Assembly: GCF_036013935.1 (NCBI RefSeq)
Contig: NZ_CP107902.1
Span: forward strand, 124,001-188,000
DNA: 64,000 nucleotides
DNA from: Streptomyces sp. NBC_00461
GTDB lineage: Bacteria; Actinomycetota; Actinomycetes; Streptomycetales; Streptomycetaceae
Reading direction: 5' to 3'
Shown here: piece by piece, positions 1 to 8,867 of the stretch
How the letters are laid out: each line of letters starts with the position of its first letter
How positions within the stretch are numbered: the first letter of the stretch is position 1
The notes under the pieces: generated by a model
The model's input: the letters and a program-made list of their open reading frames with translations, nothing else
The model's database searches: none
What the model was told of the DNA's origin: nothing
Position numbers and translations under genes: made by a program

Positions 1-1
1 G

Positions 2-217
2 GTGTTGTTCGTGCTGACCGGGGCCTCCCGGTACGTCCTGGACCACCGGATCAGCGACCTGCAGGCCATGATGGCGGCGCACCCTCTCGTGGGCACGCTG
101 GCCCGGCAGGTGCCGATGGGAGCGGCAGTCCTGGACGACCTCGAAGAACGGGGGCCCACCGGTGACGTCTGGGCGCCTCTGGCCGGCGGCGAGCCACGGC
201 CGTGGACCGAGCTGTGA
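2..217 (+). CDS. C-terminal part of an unrecognised protein (truncated by window edge)
   Basis: An open frame enters from before base 1 and ends at the TGA at 215-217. The visible 71 residues are soluble, with mixed charged and hydrophobic residues, no membrane segment and no motif that I recognise. The GTG at position 2 is unlikely to be the true start, because no ribosome site can be seen and the frame is open to the edge. Function unknown. Codon use is typical of the window, so it is probably a real gene tail. Confidence 0.5.
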   Translation: MLFVLTGASRYVLDHRISDLQAMMAAHPLVGTLARQVPMGAAVLDDLEERGPTGDVWAPLAGGEPRPWTEL

Positions 218-366
218 GACCCCGGGTGCCGGGGCCGAATGTCGCAGCCTTGCAACTACGCCCCAAACCCCTTGAGATTTGCTCACGCGAACCTCTAGTT
301 TACTTCTGCACAGCAAGGCATCGCCTCGGAAACTCCTTGCTGTGTACCGACGTTAGGGAACGAAGC

Positions 367-588
367 ATGTTGCACGCGCCTGGTCAGATTCGCACTACAG
401 AACCCGCCATCGACGGGGAGTGGCCCGCCCGGACGCAGGACGTCACATACGTGGGTGACGCGTGCGTGGTCCGCGGGAGCGGCGACTTCGGCCTCGCCGA
501 CCTGAGCGCGGTGCGCGGTCGCTTCCCCGGCCGGCACGTCACCCTCGACGGCGACGTGATCACCGTGTGGCCGCCGGTCCGGCAGTAG
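367..588 (+). CDS. Small hypothetical protein (73 aa)
   Basis: The frame is open from base 202. The ATG at 367 is chosen because a purine-rich stretch (AGGGAACGA) lies just upstream and the bases before it are less GC-rich and look intergenic. The protein is hydrophilic with a mildly acidic middle and ends in a short beta-like segment. No signal peptide, membrane segment or known motif is visible. It stands alone, about 100 bases before a lipoprotein gene. Function unknown. Confidence 0.5.
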   Translation: MLHAPGQIRTTEPAIDGEWPARTQDVTYVGDACVVRGSGDFGLADLSAVRGRFPGRHVTLDGDVITVWPPVRQ

Positions 589-687
589 TGAAACGCGTCC
601 GCTCCCCGTGTCCCCGCTCATGTCGCCGGCGCGGCCCCTGCGCCGCGATGACCACCTCCAGATCCCTCACCGAAAGGAAGCAGCCCT

Positions 688-1254
688 ATGACCAGTCGGG
701 ACACCACAGCGTTCGGCAGACGCCTCACTGCACTGGCGATCGCCGTCGGCCTTGGCCTGGGCGTCTCCGCCTGCTCGGGCGGCGGCCGGGACCAGGACCG
801 TCCGGCGGCGGCATCGGATGCACGTGGCGGCTCCGCTCTGCACGAGCAGTTGCAGACCGACACGCCTCTGGCCGAACTCCAGGGACAGGGCGGCCTGTCG
901 CTCACGATCACATCAGCCAAGCGGGACCCTGCCGGCTACGTCACCGTCCGCGGCGATCTGAAGAACGACGCGTCCACCGTGGCCGCGGTCCCCGCCGAAC
1001 TGCGCGGCGACGAGCTGAAGGTACTCAGGACAGGCCCGTCACTGGGTGGGGCGACCCTCGTCGACTTCGCCCACAAGAAGCGCTACTACGTGCTGCGCGA
1101 CACGGAGGGACGCCCCCTCACCACGACCGGCCTGTCCACGCTGAAGGCCGGCGAAAGCGCCCATGTCTTCATGCAGTTCCCCTCGCCCTCGTCGAGCACG
1201 GTCGGATTCCAACTGCCCCTGTTCGACACCGCGAACATCAAGATCAGTGAGTGA
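688..1254 (+). CDS. Secreted lipoprotein paired with an OmpA-like gene
   Basis: The 188-aa product starts at an ATG preceded by GAAAGGAAGC. Residues 1-30 form a lipoprotein signal peptide: Arg-containing N-region, hydrophobic core, and lipobox GVSAC whose Cys is the predicted lipidation site. A Gly/Asp-rich linker follows, then a roughly 130-residue beta-rich domain. The next gene, 13 bases downstream, is OmpA-like. Lipoprotein plus OmpA-like pairs like this are common in streptomycetes, and the product probably sits on the outer face of the membrane. The substrate or partner is not known. Confidence 0.75.
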   Translation: MTSRDTTAFGRRLTALAIAVGLGLGVSACSGGGRDQDRPAAASDARGGSALHEQLQTDTPLAELQGQGGLSLTITSAKRDPAGYVTVRGDLKNDASTVAAVPAELRGDELKVLRTGPSLGGATLVDFAHKKRYYVLRDTEGRPLTTTGLSTLKAGESAHVFMQFPSPSSSTVGFQLPLFDTANIKISE

Positions 1255-1267
1255 GGTGAGCGTCCGC

Positions 1268-1947
1268 ATGACCACCACCCGATCGCGGATCGCCGCTCCG
1301 CTCCTCGCCCTCGCAGTCGCGACAAGCATCTGGGCCGGCGGTTCGGCCGGGCAGGCAGCAGCCGCTCCCGGTCCGCGTACAGCCGCATCCAGCGGGCGCG
1401 CGCTGCTCGCCATCGACTCGGCCAGTCCCGGACTTACGCTCCATGCCCACGCGACGCTCGCACCGCCCAAGGTTCTCGATCTCGGTTCGCAGCCCGTCGG
1501 CATTGGACGGGTGGTCGAGGACCAGGAGGGAGCCGAGCGTAGCGAGGACGCAGGCACACAGGTGACCGTCGATCTGCAGGCGGAGGTGCTCTTCGCCAAG
1601 GACAGCGCGCGGCTGAGCAGTTCGGCGCGATCTCGCATCGCCTCCGTTGCCCGGGAGATCGAGCCGCAGGTGGGCACGGTGATCCGGGTGTACGGGTTCA
1701 CCGACGATGTCGGATCGGCCGCCCAGGCGACGTCCTCTCCCGGCGGCGTGCTGCCGCTGTCCAGGTCGTGCTGGCCGAGGAGCTCAAGGGTGGGGTGGTC
1801 AGCTTCGACACGCGCGGGTTGGGCGAGAGGCAGCCGGTGGCCTCCAACACCACCGAGGCTGGCCGTCAGAAGAACCGACGTGTTCGAATCTCGTTTCCTG
1901 CCGCAGCGGACTCATCAGGTTCGTTCGGCTCGGCGAACACGCCCTGA
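1268..1947 (+). pseudogene. OmpA-family peptidoglycan-associated protein, frameshifted
   Basis: The ATG at 1268 begins a typical signal peptide (Arg-rich start, hydrophobic stretch, Ala-rich cleavage region). It leads into an OmpA-like domain containing VLFAKDSARLS and VYGFTDDVGSAAQ. After about position 1732 that frame loses similarity. The expected continuation, AVQVVLAEELKGGVVSF followed by TRGLGERQPVASNTT and QKNRRVRISF, lies in the -1 frame and ends at TGA 1945-1947. OmpA-like domains bind peptidoglycan. A one-base loss (or two-base gain) near 1732 separates the halves, so either the gene is inactivated or there is a sequencing error. If translation stayed in the first frame, the tail would be an unrelated Arg-rich extension to about 2038. 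Confidence 0.7.
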
Positions 1948-2193
1948 CGGTGTGCGGGAGCGACGAGTGAAGACACAGAAGTACAAATCGATATCCGGTT
2001 CCGAAAGTGACCGGATACGTCCCGAGTTGTGCGAGTGAACTCATCTATCACGCTGGGAAGTTGGCTGGCATATGCGTAACCTTGCGATCACGCAAACGCA
2101 TTACCGCAGCTGGACCAGGCCGCGGTTCTGGGTCGTCGCATGGCGGAGGCCGGGGGCAGCGGTCGACCGCACCGCGTCGTACGGGGAGACATC
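1948..2193. other. Intergenic, no gene seen
   Basis: No credible coding frame. The segment around 1970-2110 is less GC-rich than its surroundings and probably carries the promoter for the lipoprotein gene at 2194. No hairpin terminator was obvious. Confidence 0.4.
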
Positions 2194-2793
2194 GTGACAG
2201 CTACACAACGACGCCCATCGGGGCTCACTATCGCCGCTGTTCGCACCCGGAAGCACGCAACTGCGCTGCTCCTCGCCGGAAGCGTGCTGGCGCTGGCCGG
2301 CTGTAGCGACAGCGATTCGAACACGTCGTCCAAGCTCAGCCCGACCCCGACGGCTGTCTCGCCGTCTGCCAGTTCGACCGTCGACGCCGAGGGCGCCGCC
2401 GTCATCGCGGCGTACACCAGCTCCTGGGACGCGCAGACCGCGGCCTACAGCAAGGCCTCTTCCGCGGGCACCGACTTGAAGAAGAACACCACCTTCAAGG
2501 CCCTGGCCGACATCGAGAAGGACCTCTCGGTTATGCGGGAGGCCGGGCAGGTGACGACCGGAAAGCCGGTGATCAGTCCGAAGGTCGTCAAGGTGACCGA
2601 CGCCAAGGTCCCCACGGCCACGGTCGCGGACTGCGTCGACACCACGCACTGGACACTGATCGACAAGGCATCGAAGAAGAAGGTCCCGCTGCCAACGACG
2701 CGGCTCATCAAATACGTCAGCACCGCAACGCTTGAAAAGTGGGGGACGAAGTGGATGGTCACGAAGTTGACCGCTCAAGAGCAGTCCTGCTGA
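2194..2793 (+). CDS. Secreted lipoprotein of unknown function
   Basis: GTG at 2194 is preferred to the upstream in-frame ATG at 2140 because GGGGAGA lies 6-10 bases ahead of it and it places the signal peptide at the N-terminus. The 199-aa product has a lipobox ending LALAGC, a Ser/Thr-rich linker, and a 130-residue domain of the type that resembles cystatin/NTF2-like secreted actinobacterial proteins (my inference from the alternation of helix and sheet). Two Cys residues (in VADCVDTTHW and the C-terminal SC) could form a disulfide. The 3' end overlaps the next gene by about 40 bases, so the two are co-transcribed just upstream of the Tad operon. Confidence 0.7.
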   Translation: MTATQRRPSGLTIAAVRTRKHATALLLAGSVLALAGCSDSDSNTSSKLSPTPTAVSPSASSTVDAEGAAVIAAYTSSWDAQTAAYSKASSAGTDLKKNTTFKALADIEKDLSVMREAGQVTTGKPVISPKVVKVTDAKVPTATVADCVDTTHWTLIDKASKKKVPLPTTRLIKYVSTATLEKWGTKWMVTKLTAQEQSC

Positions 2794-3638
2794 CCCGACG
2801 TCTCGCCGTACTCACCGGCGCTCTCGTACTGGCCTCGGCGGGTGTCACGCACGCCGGCGACGATCCGGACGTCGGCGCGGGCAAGTGCCAGGTCATCAAG
2901 TTCTGTGTCGACGTCGGCGTCGGTGACGAGACCCGAGGCAGCGGCGGGCAGGCGGGTGGCTCGCAGGGCGGCGGTGACGGCAGCGACAGCAAGGTGAAGT
3001 GCACCTACACCAAGGTCGATCCGAAGCCTCCAGCCAACCACCCGGCTTGGAAGGGCGAAGACCCCAAGAAGAACGACCTGTACCTGATGGAGTGTTCGGA
3101 CGGCGGTCAGGACAACCCGGCCAGCTTCGTTGTCGTGCGCACAGGCCAGGCTCCTGCGCCGCAGGTCGACCCGCAGGTGCTGGCCCAGCGCGCGGTGGAT
3201 TCCATGACGCTGCTCGGTCCGGACCTCGCCAGCCCGCGCGCGGCGGGGAAGTACACCGTGGGTGTCCCGATGTGGATGTGGGTCAACGAGAGCGCCACGA
3301 CGTACGGACCGAACACCGCATCGGCTACGGCGGGCGGGGTCACCGTCACCGCGACCGCGAAGGTGTCGAAGATCGTGTGGGCGATGGGCGACGGCGCCTC
3401 CGTGACCTGCAATGGCCCGGGCACGCCCTACACATCGTCGGAGGGCATGGCCGAGTCCCCGACCTGCGGACACGTGTACGCCAAGACCTCGGCCAGTGCC
3501 CAGAGCGGCAAGTTCCCCGTGACCGCGACCTCGACGTGGACGATCAACTGGCAGGGCGGCGGACAAGCCGGCCAGCTCACCGAGGTCCGGCAGACCAACG
3601 TGCAAGTGGCGATCGGCGAAGTCCAGGTCGTCAGGTAG
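2751..3638 (+). CDS. Secreted protein with PKD-like domain, upstream of Tad genes
   Basis: GTG 2751 is chosen because GGGGGACGAA sits directly upstream; GTG 2739 is an alternative. A signal peptide is visible (LLTRRLAVLTGALVLASAG followed by an Ala-x-Ala-type site). A Gly-rich, low-complexity stretch follows, then a Cys-containing domain. The last 130 residues resemble a PKD/immunoglobulin-like fold: VWAMGDGASVTCNGPGTPY with TCGHVYAKTS matches the GDG...HxY pattern of PKD repeats. Genes of this type commonly precede the SAF/Tad genes in Streptomyces and are often annotated only as hypothetical or ATP/GTP-binding proteins; I see no nucleotide-binding motif. The gene overlaps the lipoprotein gene by 43 bases and ends 20 bases before the SAF gene. 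Confidence 0.7.
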   Translation: MDGHEVDRSRAVLLTRRLAVLTGALVLASAGVTHAGDDPDVGAGKCQVIKFCVDVGVGDETRGSGGQAGGSQGGGDGSDSKVKCTYTKVDPKPPANHPAWKGEDPKKNDLYLMECSDGGQDNPASFVVVRTGQAPAPQVDPQVLAQRAVDSMTLLGPDLASPRAAGKYTVGVPMWMWVNESATTYGPNTASATAGGVTVTATAKVSKIVWAMGDGASVTCNGPGTPYTSSEGMAESPTCGHVYAKTSASAQSGKFPVTATSTWTINWQGGGQAGQLTEVRQTNVQVAIGEVQVVR

Positions 3639-3658
3639 CGCCGCCGGAAGGACAAACC

Positions 3659-4363
3659 GTGAGCAAGACGAAAGAACGTGCAGACACAGCCCCGAACGGT
3701 GTCCCGCAGCCGGGGCGCGTGGCCGGACCGGTGGCGCCGCCGCGGGTGTCGGCTCGTAGGCGACGACCAGGCGTTATTGCCCTGTCGCTGGCGCTGATCG
3801 CCGCCGGTGGGGCGGGAGTTGCCGTCCTGCTGCTGCAGGTCGGCAACCGCACGGACGTGGTGACCGTGGTCCGCGACGTGCAGGTCGGCCAGGTCCTCAC
3901 CGAGGACGACCTGGGCAGGGCGTCCGTCGCCCTGGACCCGGCCGTCAAGGCGGTGCGCGCCGACGACCTGAAGTCTGTGGTGGGCAAGCGGGCCGCGGTG
4001 GAGCTCAAGCCGGGCGCCATGCTCGCCCCCTCGCAGGTGACGAAGGACAACCTGGTGAAGGCCGGTGAGCAGTTGGTGCCGATCGGTCTGGAGCCCAAGC
4101 AGATCCCGGCCACCGCGCTGGTGCCGGGCCAGAGGGTAGAGCTGGTGCATGTCCCGGCCCAGGGCACCACGGACACGGGCAAGACGTCCGACGCCGCGCC
4201 GCAGACCATCGACGGCCAGGTGGTGAAGGTGTCAAGCGCCGCCCCCGGTACGGGAATCGTGGTCGTCGACGTTGCCACCTCCGCCACCGACGGCCCCACG
4301 GCCGCCGCATGGGAGGCAGCCGGCACCCTGCGCCTGGTACTCGCTGCCCCGGACGGCAACTGA
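3659..4363 (+). CDS. SAF-domain pilus assembly protein (CpaB/RcpC-like)
   Basis: GTG at 3659 has a good GGAAGGAC site upstream. The 234-aa product has a cytoplasmic, Pro/Arg-rich N-terminus (residues 1-40), one membrane segment (about 41-62, IALSLALIAAGGAGVAVLLL), and an external SAF domain beginning with VVRDVQVGQVLTEDDLG. SAF/CpaB proteins form the periplasmic or wall-side part of Tad machines and may bind cell-wall polymers. Its stop overlaps the ATG of the TadZ-like gene (ATGA), so translation is coupled. First gene of the Tad operon proper. Confidence 0.8.
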   Translation: MSKTKERADTAPNGVPQPGRVAGPVAPPRVSARRRRPGVIALSLALIAAGGAGVAVLLLQVGNRTDVVTVVRDVQVGQVLTEDDLGRASVALDPAVKAVRADDLKSVVGKRAAVELKPGAMLAPSQVTKDNLVKAGEQLVPIGLEPKQIPATALVPGQRVELVHVPAQGTTDTGKTSDAAPQTIDGQVVKVSSAAPGTGIVVVDVATSATDGPTAAAWEAAGTLRLVLAAPDGN

Positions 4364-5190
4364 TGGCCGTGATCGCGCTCGCCGGGTGCAGCGGCGCACC
4401 CGGCGTGACCACCAGCGCGCTGGCCCTGCTGCTGTCGTGGCCGCTGGAGGCGGACCGGCGGATGATCCTGGCCGAGTGCGACCCGGACGGCGGAGCCGTG
4501 CTGCACGGGCTGCTGCAGGGCACCCTCGGCGACCGGTACGGGCTGCGCAACCTCAGTGTTGCTGCCCGCAAAGGCGAGTTCAGCGATGCCTTCTGGCGCC
4601 AGCTGATCGACCTGAGCAGCGATGACGGCAAACAGGAGTCACCGCGCGACCGGCTGCTGCTGCCCGGCCTCACCGACCCCGCGCAGTCAGCAAGCCTCGG
4701 CCAGGTCTGGAAAGTCCTGGCGCAGATGTTCCGCGGCATCGAGGCCGAGAGCGGCCACGACGTCCTGATCGACCTCGGCCGCCATGGCGCGTACGGCCCC
4801 TCCGGGGTCCTGGCCGAGCAGGCCGACGCCACCTTCGTGGTGGTCCGCAACACCCTGCGCTGCCTGCAGGCGGCAGAGGGCCGGGTGCGGGCACTGGAGG
4901 AGCGCGTCGGCGACGTCAGCGTGCTACTGATCAACGAGGGCCCCTACCCCGCGGGCGAGGTGCAGCGCGTTTTGCAGGTGCCGGTGGTCGCCACCCTGCC
5001 GCATGCGCCGGACGACGCCCGCGTGCTGTCCGACGGCGCCGAACAGCCCCGTCGGTTCACCAAGTCGCCGCTGATGAAGGCCGCCCGCACGACCAGCACG
5101 CTGCTGGTCCAGCGGGCCGCCCTGCGGCGGGCCCGCCTCGATCCACGCAGTCTGCGCGCAGCAGGCGGGGAGGTGACCCATGCACGCTAG
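4363..5190 (+). CDS. TadZ/CpaE-like MinD-family ATPase
   Basis: ATG at 4363 overlaps the preceding stop. The 275-aa protein has a P-loop-like start, IALAGCSGAPGVTTSAL, where the usual Lys-Gly-Gly-x-Gly-Lys-Thr is reduced to GAPGVTT, as in atypical TadZ ATPases that position Tad pili. It then has AECDPDGGA (MinD switch-like) and a VLIDLGRHG segment where MinD has its DxPPG. The C-terminal 80 residues follow the normal Rossmann pattern (VVVATLPHAPDDARVLSDG). It probably docks the pilus machine at its site in the envelope. The lack of a canonical Walker A Lys raises doubt over ATPase activity, as known for some TadZ proteins. Confidence 0.75.
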   Translation: MAVIALAGCSGAPGVTTSALALLLSWPLEADRRMILAECDPDGGAVLHGLLQGTLGDRYGLRNLSVAARKGEFSDAFWRQLIDLSSDDGKQESPRDRLLLPGLTDPAQSASLGQVWKVLAQMFRGIEAESGHDVLIDLGRHGAYGPSGVLAEQADATFVVVRNTLRCLQAAEGRVRALEERVGDVSVLLINEGPYPAGEVQRVLQVPVVATLPHAPDDARVLSDGAEQPRRFTKSPLMKAARTTSTLLVQRAALRRARLDPRSLRAAGGEVTHAR

Positions 5191-6670
5191 GCCCCTGCAC
5201 CCCGACCCCACCGTGGCGCCGCTGCCCCAGGAGTGGGGACAGCAGACGAACGGTGCACCGGCACCTGCCGGTGCTGCCGAAAGTACGCAGGTGCTGGGTA
5301 TGGCGGCTCCGCAGATCACCGTCGACTACCGGGTGGCCCGGGAGATTGCGTCCCAGGTCGCCAAGCAGCGCGAGGAACTACTCAAGACCAAGCCCGATAT
5401 GGACCGGGCCAGCGAAGAGCAGCGGTGCCTGAACTGGATCGCCGAGGCTGTCGCGCTGTGGTCGGACGCCCAGGCGATGACGCCGCAGGAAGACGAGGCG
5501 CTGCGGCGTGCCGTGTACGACCTGCTGTTTCGGGCCGGCCGGCTGCAGCCGTACCTCGACGATGAACGGGTCGAGGACATCATCATCCAGGGTCCGCACG
5601 AGGTGTGGCTCGACTACGGCGACGGCGAACGCCGCCGGGTCGGCCCGATCGCGGACTCCGAAGAGGAACTGCTGGAGCTGCTGCGGGAGTTGGCCCGGGG
5701 CGGCTCCGGGCACAGTGAGCGCACCATCTCCACCGCGAACCCCACCCTCGCCCTGTCCCTGCAGGACGGCTCCCGCCTCCAGGCCATCACCGGGCTCGGG
5801 CCGATGACCTATGCCGTCATCCGCCGGCACCGGGTCTCCCACGCCGACCTCGACGACATGGTCCGGCTGGGCACCATCGACCCGATCCTGCGCGAGTTCC
5901 TCGGCGCGTGCGTACGCGCCGAGAAGAACATCATGATCGCAGGCAAGCAGAAGGCCGGGAAGACCACGCTGCTGCGGGCGATGCTCAAGGAGTTCGACCC
6001 GGAGTGCCGGTTTGCGACCATCCAGACCGAGGACGAACTCTTCGCCCACGCCAACGGCTACCACCGCCAGGTTGTCTCACTGGTCGGCCGTGAGTCCAAC
6101 GGGGAGAAGGACGTCACCGGGCGTGGCGCCGGTGAGATCACGCTCCTGGATTTGATGCATCCCGCGCTGCGGATGTCGCTGGAGCGGATCGTGGTCGGCG
6201 AGGTCCGCGGCCCCGAAGTCGTCGCCATGATGCAGGCGTTGACGAACGGCTCGGGCGGCAACCTGTGCACCATCCACGCGCGTCGCCCCGACATCATCTT
6301 CGACCGGATCGCCGAGCTGTATGCACTCGCCCAGGAGAACCTGTCCGAGCAGCTCGCCTACCGGCAGACCGCCAACGGCCTGGACTTCATCGTGTACGTC
6401 GACATGACGGATGAGACGCAGATCGGCGGCCGCCGCCACCGCTACGTCTCGCACGTCCTGGAGCTGACGGGGATCGGCGAGATGGGCCGGCCCGCCACCA
6501 ATGAGATCTTCTCCCCCGGCCGTGAGTGGGGGGATCTGCGGGCGGTGCCGAGGATGGACCCGGGCTGCGTCGATGACCTGCGCCGCGTCGGCTTCGACTC
6601 AGGCCTGCTGCAGGAGGCGTATGGGGCCTGGCCGGCGCCGCTGCCGCTGAAGGTGGGGGCGGGCCGATGA
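5180..6670 (+). CDS. tadA: TadA/CpaF-type secretion ATPase
   Basis: The 496-aa protein has the CpaF layout: an N-terminal helical domain (to about 150), an N2-like domain around DIIIQGPHEVWLDYGDG, and a RecA-like core. Walker A is GKQKAGKTTLL (residues about 255-265). The Asp box/Walker B region is ERIVVGEVRGPEVVAMM, and the His box is GGNLCTIHARRPD. It is the hexameric motor that powers Tad pilin export and assembly on the cytoplasmic face. The ATG at 5180 lies inside the TadZ gene (11-base overlap) and the stop overlaps the TadB start. All key residues are present, so the motor should be active. Confidence 0.9.
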   Translation: MHARPLHPDPTVAPLPQEWGQQTNGAPAPAGAAESTQVLGMAAPQITVDYRVAREIASQVAKQREELLKTKPDMDRASEEQRCLNWIAEAVALWSDAQAMTPQEDEALRRAVYDLLFRAGRLQPYLDDERVEDIIIQGPHEVWLDYGDGERRRVGPIADSEEELLELLRELARGGSGHSERTISTANPTLALSLQDGSRLQAITGLGPMTYAVIRRHRVSHADLDDMVRLGTIDPILREFLGACVRAEKNIMIAGKQKAGKTTLLRAMLKEFDPECRFATIQTEDELFAHANGYHRQVVSLVGRESNGEKDVTGRGAGEITLLDLMHPALRMSLERIVVGEVRGPEVVAMMQALTNGSGGNLCTIHARRPDIIFDRIAELYALAQENLSEQLAYRQTANGLDFIVYVDMTDETQIGGRRHRYVSHVLELTGIGEMGRPATNEIFSPGREWGDLRAVPRMDPGCVDDLRRVGFDSGLLQEAYGAWPAPLPLKVGAGR

Positions 6671-7617
6671 CGCTGCTGTTCGGATTGCTCAGCGGGATGG
6701 CCGTGGTCGGCGGGCTGATCGGTGTCGTGGCGGGTTGCGTGGGCACCACGGCGCCGCGCCGGGCTCCGCTGCACCTGCGCTGGCAGGCCCCGCGCGCCGG
6801 GAAGGAGCAATCCGAGGACGTCCGGATGCGTCGGCGGACCCTCGCGGTCGCGGCGGTGGTGGTGTTCGGGGCCGTGTGGCTGTTTTCCGGGAACTTCGTG
6901 GGCGGCGTGCTGGTCGGGTCGGCCGTCATCGGCGTGCCGTGGCTGACTGCGTCGGCCCGGATGGCGCAGGACCGCATTGGCCAGTTGGAGGGCTTAAGCG
7001 AGTGGACGCAGCGGCTGGCCGGTCTGCTGCGGCTGGGCATGGGACTGGAACAGGCGATGGTCACCAGCCGTCAGGGGGCGCCGGACGAACTCGCCGGGCA
7101 GATCATCAATCTGTCCGACCGGCTTCGCCTGGGCTGGCGGCCGGAACTGGCGCTGCGCGCCTTCGGTGATGAGCTCAACGACATCACCTCAGACAAGGTC
7201 ATCGCCGCGCTCATTCTGTCCGTCAACGACCGCGGGCCGGGCTTGGCCCAGGCACTGGAGGACTTGGCGGGCACGGTCCGTAGCGAAGTCGCGGGGAAGC
7301 GGAGCATCGAGGCCGACCGGGCCAAGTCGCGTACCACGGTGCGGTGGATGACCATCATCACCGTCGGGGTGGTCGCGGCCGGGTTCTTCGTGCCGTCCTA
7401 CACCAAGCCGTACGCCACGCTGCTGGGACAACTGGTGCTCGCCTTTATTGCCGCCGGGTTCATCGGCGTGCTCGCCCTGATGCGCCAGCTCGGCTTGTTC
7501 CGCCGCATCCCGCGTTTCCTCCTTCCCGACCCGGCCAGCACCGTCCGACTTCCTGCGCCCGCGCCGGAACCGGATCTGCCGATCGCCGCCCGGGAGCCGG
7601 AAGGAGCCGCCTCGTGA
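6667..7617 (+). CDS. tadB: TadB-like inner-membrane platform protein
   Basis: 316 aa, starting at the ATG that overlaps the TadA stop. Two N-terminal membrane segments (about 1-25 and 58-90) precede a type II secretion F domain (ERQRLAGLLRLGMGLEQ-like helices, then DITSDKVIAALILSVNDRGPGLAQAL). Two further hydrophobic segments lie near residues 225-275 (WMTIITVGVVAAGFFV and LVLAFIAAGFIGVLALM). TadB and TadC form the membrane platform on which TadA acts. It ends in a Pro/Ala-rich tail and overlaps TadC by 4 bases. Confidence 0.85.
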   Translation: MTLLFGLLSGMAVVGGLIGVVAGCVGTTAPRRAPLHLRWQAPRAGKEQSEDVRMRRRTLAVAAVVVFGAVWLFSGNFVGGVLVGSAVIGVPWLTASARMAQDRIGQLEGLSEWTQRLAGLLRLGMGLEQAMVTSRQGAPDELAGQIINLSDRLRLGWRPELALRAFGDELNDITSDKVIAALILSVNDRGPGLAQALEDLAGTVRSEVAGKRSIEADRAKSRTTVRWMTIITVGVVAAGFFVPSYTKPYATLLGQLVLAFIAAGFIGVLALMRQLGLFRRIPRFLLPDPASTVRLPAPAPEPDLPIAAREPEGAAS

Positions 7618-8498
7618 ACGTGCTTCCCGTTGTCCTCACCGGCGGCACCCTCGGCGCCGGCGTCGCGCTGCTGATCCGGGAACTCCTGCAGCCCCAGCCC
7701 GCGTTGGCGCCGGCCCTGAAGCGCAGCGCCCCGGGCACCTTGACGATGCCCGAGCCGGAGCTGGACCGCGAAGAGCGGTGGGGCCGGTGGCTGCTGGCCC
7801 GCCTCGAGCGGCTCCCGGGCGTGCGGGTCCCCACCACGAACCTGGCCCTGCTCGGGCAGGGGCCGGGCCAGTTCATGCTTAAAAAGACTGCGCTCGCCGC
7901 GCTGGGTCTGCTCTGCCCGGTGATCGCGACGATTCCGTGGATCATCGCAGGTGTGGGCCTGCCGTTCTACGTGCCCGCCGGCGTCGGACTCATCATCGCC
8001 GCCCTGCTGTTCATCACCCCGGATCTCGCGGTGCGGGACCAGGCCAAACGGGCCCGGGAGGAGTTCGCGCACGCACTGTCCGCCTACCTCGACCTGGTCG
8101 CCCTCAAGCGGGCCGCCGACGCCGGCCCCGCCGAGGCGCTGGAAAAGGCCGCCGAGGTCGGCGAGGGCTGGCCCTTCCTGTATCTGCAGGGCGCACTGCG
8201 CCGGGCCCGGCTGGAGAAGATCCCGCCGTATCAAGCACTCACGGAACTCGCCCACGAGTACGACCTGCCCGTCCTCGACGACGTCGCCGACATCATGCGC
8301 GGCTCGGCGACCGACGGCGCCGCCGTCTACAAGGCGCTGCGGGCCCGCACCGCCGCGCTCAACGCCGAACTGCTCGCCGATCAGGCCGCCGAGGCCAACA
8401 CGGCCAGCGAAAAGATGACCGCGCCAGGGGCCCTCCTGGCCGTCCTGGTGATGCTCTTGATGGCTTTCCCCGCAGTGATCCGCATGCTCACCGTCTGA
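7614..8498 (+). CDS. tadC: TadC-like inner-membrane platform protein
   Basis: GTG at 7614 overlaps the TadB stop; GGAAGGAG lies 8 bases upstream. The 294-aa protein has two membrane segments in the first half (around ALGLLCPVIATIPWIIAGVG and YVPAGVGLIIAALLFI), a cytoplasmic type II secretion F domain (REEFAHALSAYLDLVALKRA through ASEKMTAPGALL), and a C-terminal membrane segment (LLAVLVMLLMAFPAVIRML). It completes the TadB/TadC platform. It is followed by 48 bases and the pilin gene. Confidence 0.85.
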   Translation: MNVLPVVLTGGTLGAGVALLIRELLQPQPALAPALKRSAPGTLTMPEPELDREERWGRWLLARLERLPGVRVPTTNLALLGQGPGQFMLKKTALAALGLLCPVIATIPWIIAGVGLPFYVPAGVGLIIAALLFITPDLAVRDQAKRAREEFAHALSAYLDLVALKRAADAGPAEALEKAAEVGEGWPFLYLQGALRRARLEKIPPYQALTELAHEYDLPVLDDVADIMRGSATDGAAVYKALRARTAALNAELLADQAAEANTASEKMTAPGALLAVLVMLLMAFPAVIRMLTV

Positions 8499-8546
8499 GA
8501 CCACCCACTCGTTCAACTCGGTCAACGCTCGAGAGAGGTATGGAAC

Positions 8547-8867
8547 ATGAAGCTCACCGCAGCCCGCACCCGCCGTGCTGTGCTCCGCGCGACCACGCAC
8601 CCGCACACCGGCCCCTACACCACATCGCGCGGACCGGGACGTGGCCGACGGGGAGCACACGCCTGGGAGCGCGCGAATCGTGCGGTCCTCCGGCTGACCA
8701 CGCGCGTACAGGAGGGCCTTGAGGAGGCCGCCCGCCGACCGGACCGGGGCGACATCTCCACCACGACCGTCATCATCTGGGTGGCCGCCGTCACCGGCGC
8801 CGTTCTCATCGCCGGGACCATCGCCGTCGTGATCAACAAGTACAACGGCAAGCTCAACGGCCTGTGA
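8547..8867 (+). CDS. Flp-like pilin of the Tad pilus
   Basis: ATG 8547 has GAGAGAGG upstream. The 106-aa product has an unusually long, Arg-rich cytoplasmic leader (about 70 residues), then DRGDISTTTVIIWVAAVTG and one hydrophobic helix (about 77-97), ending in KYNGKLNGL. A short hydrophobic helix with almost no C-terminal domain is the form of Flp pilins, and the position after TadC and before the TadE genes fits. No classic G/XXXEF prepilin site is seen; processing could occur before the helix at the DRGD segment (inference). Confidence 0.65.
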   Translation: MKLTAARTRRAVLRATTHPHTGPYTTSRGPGRGRRGAHAWERANRAVLRLTTRVQEGLEEAARRPDRGDISTTTVIIWVAAVTGAVLIAGTIAVVINKYNGKLNGL

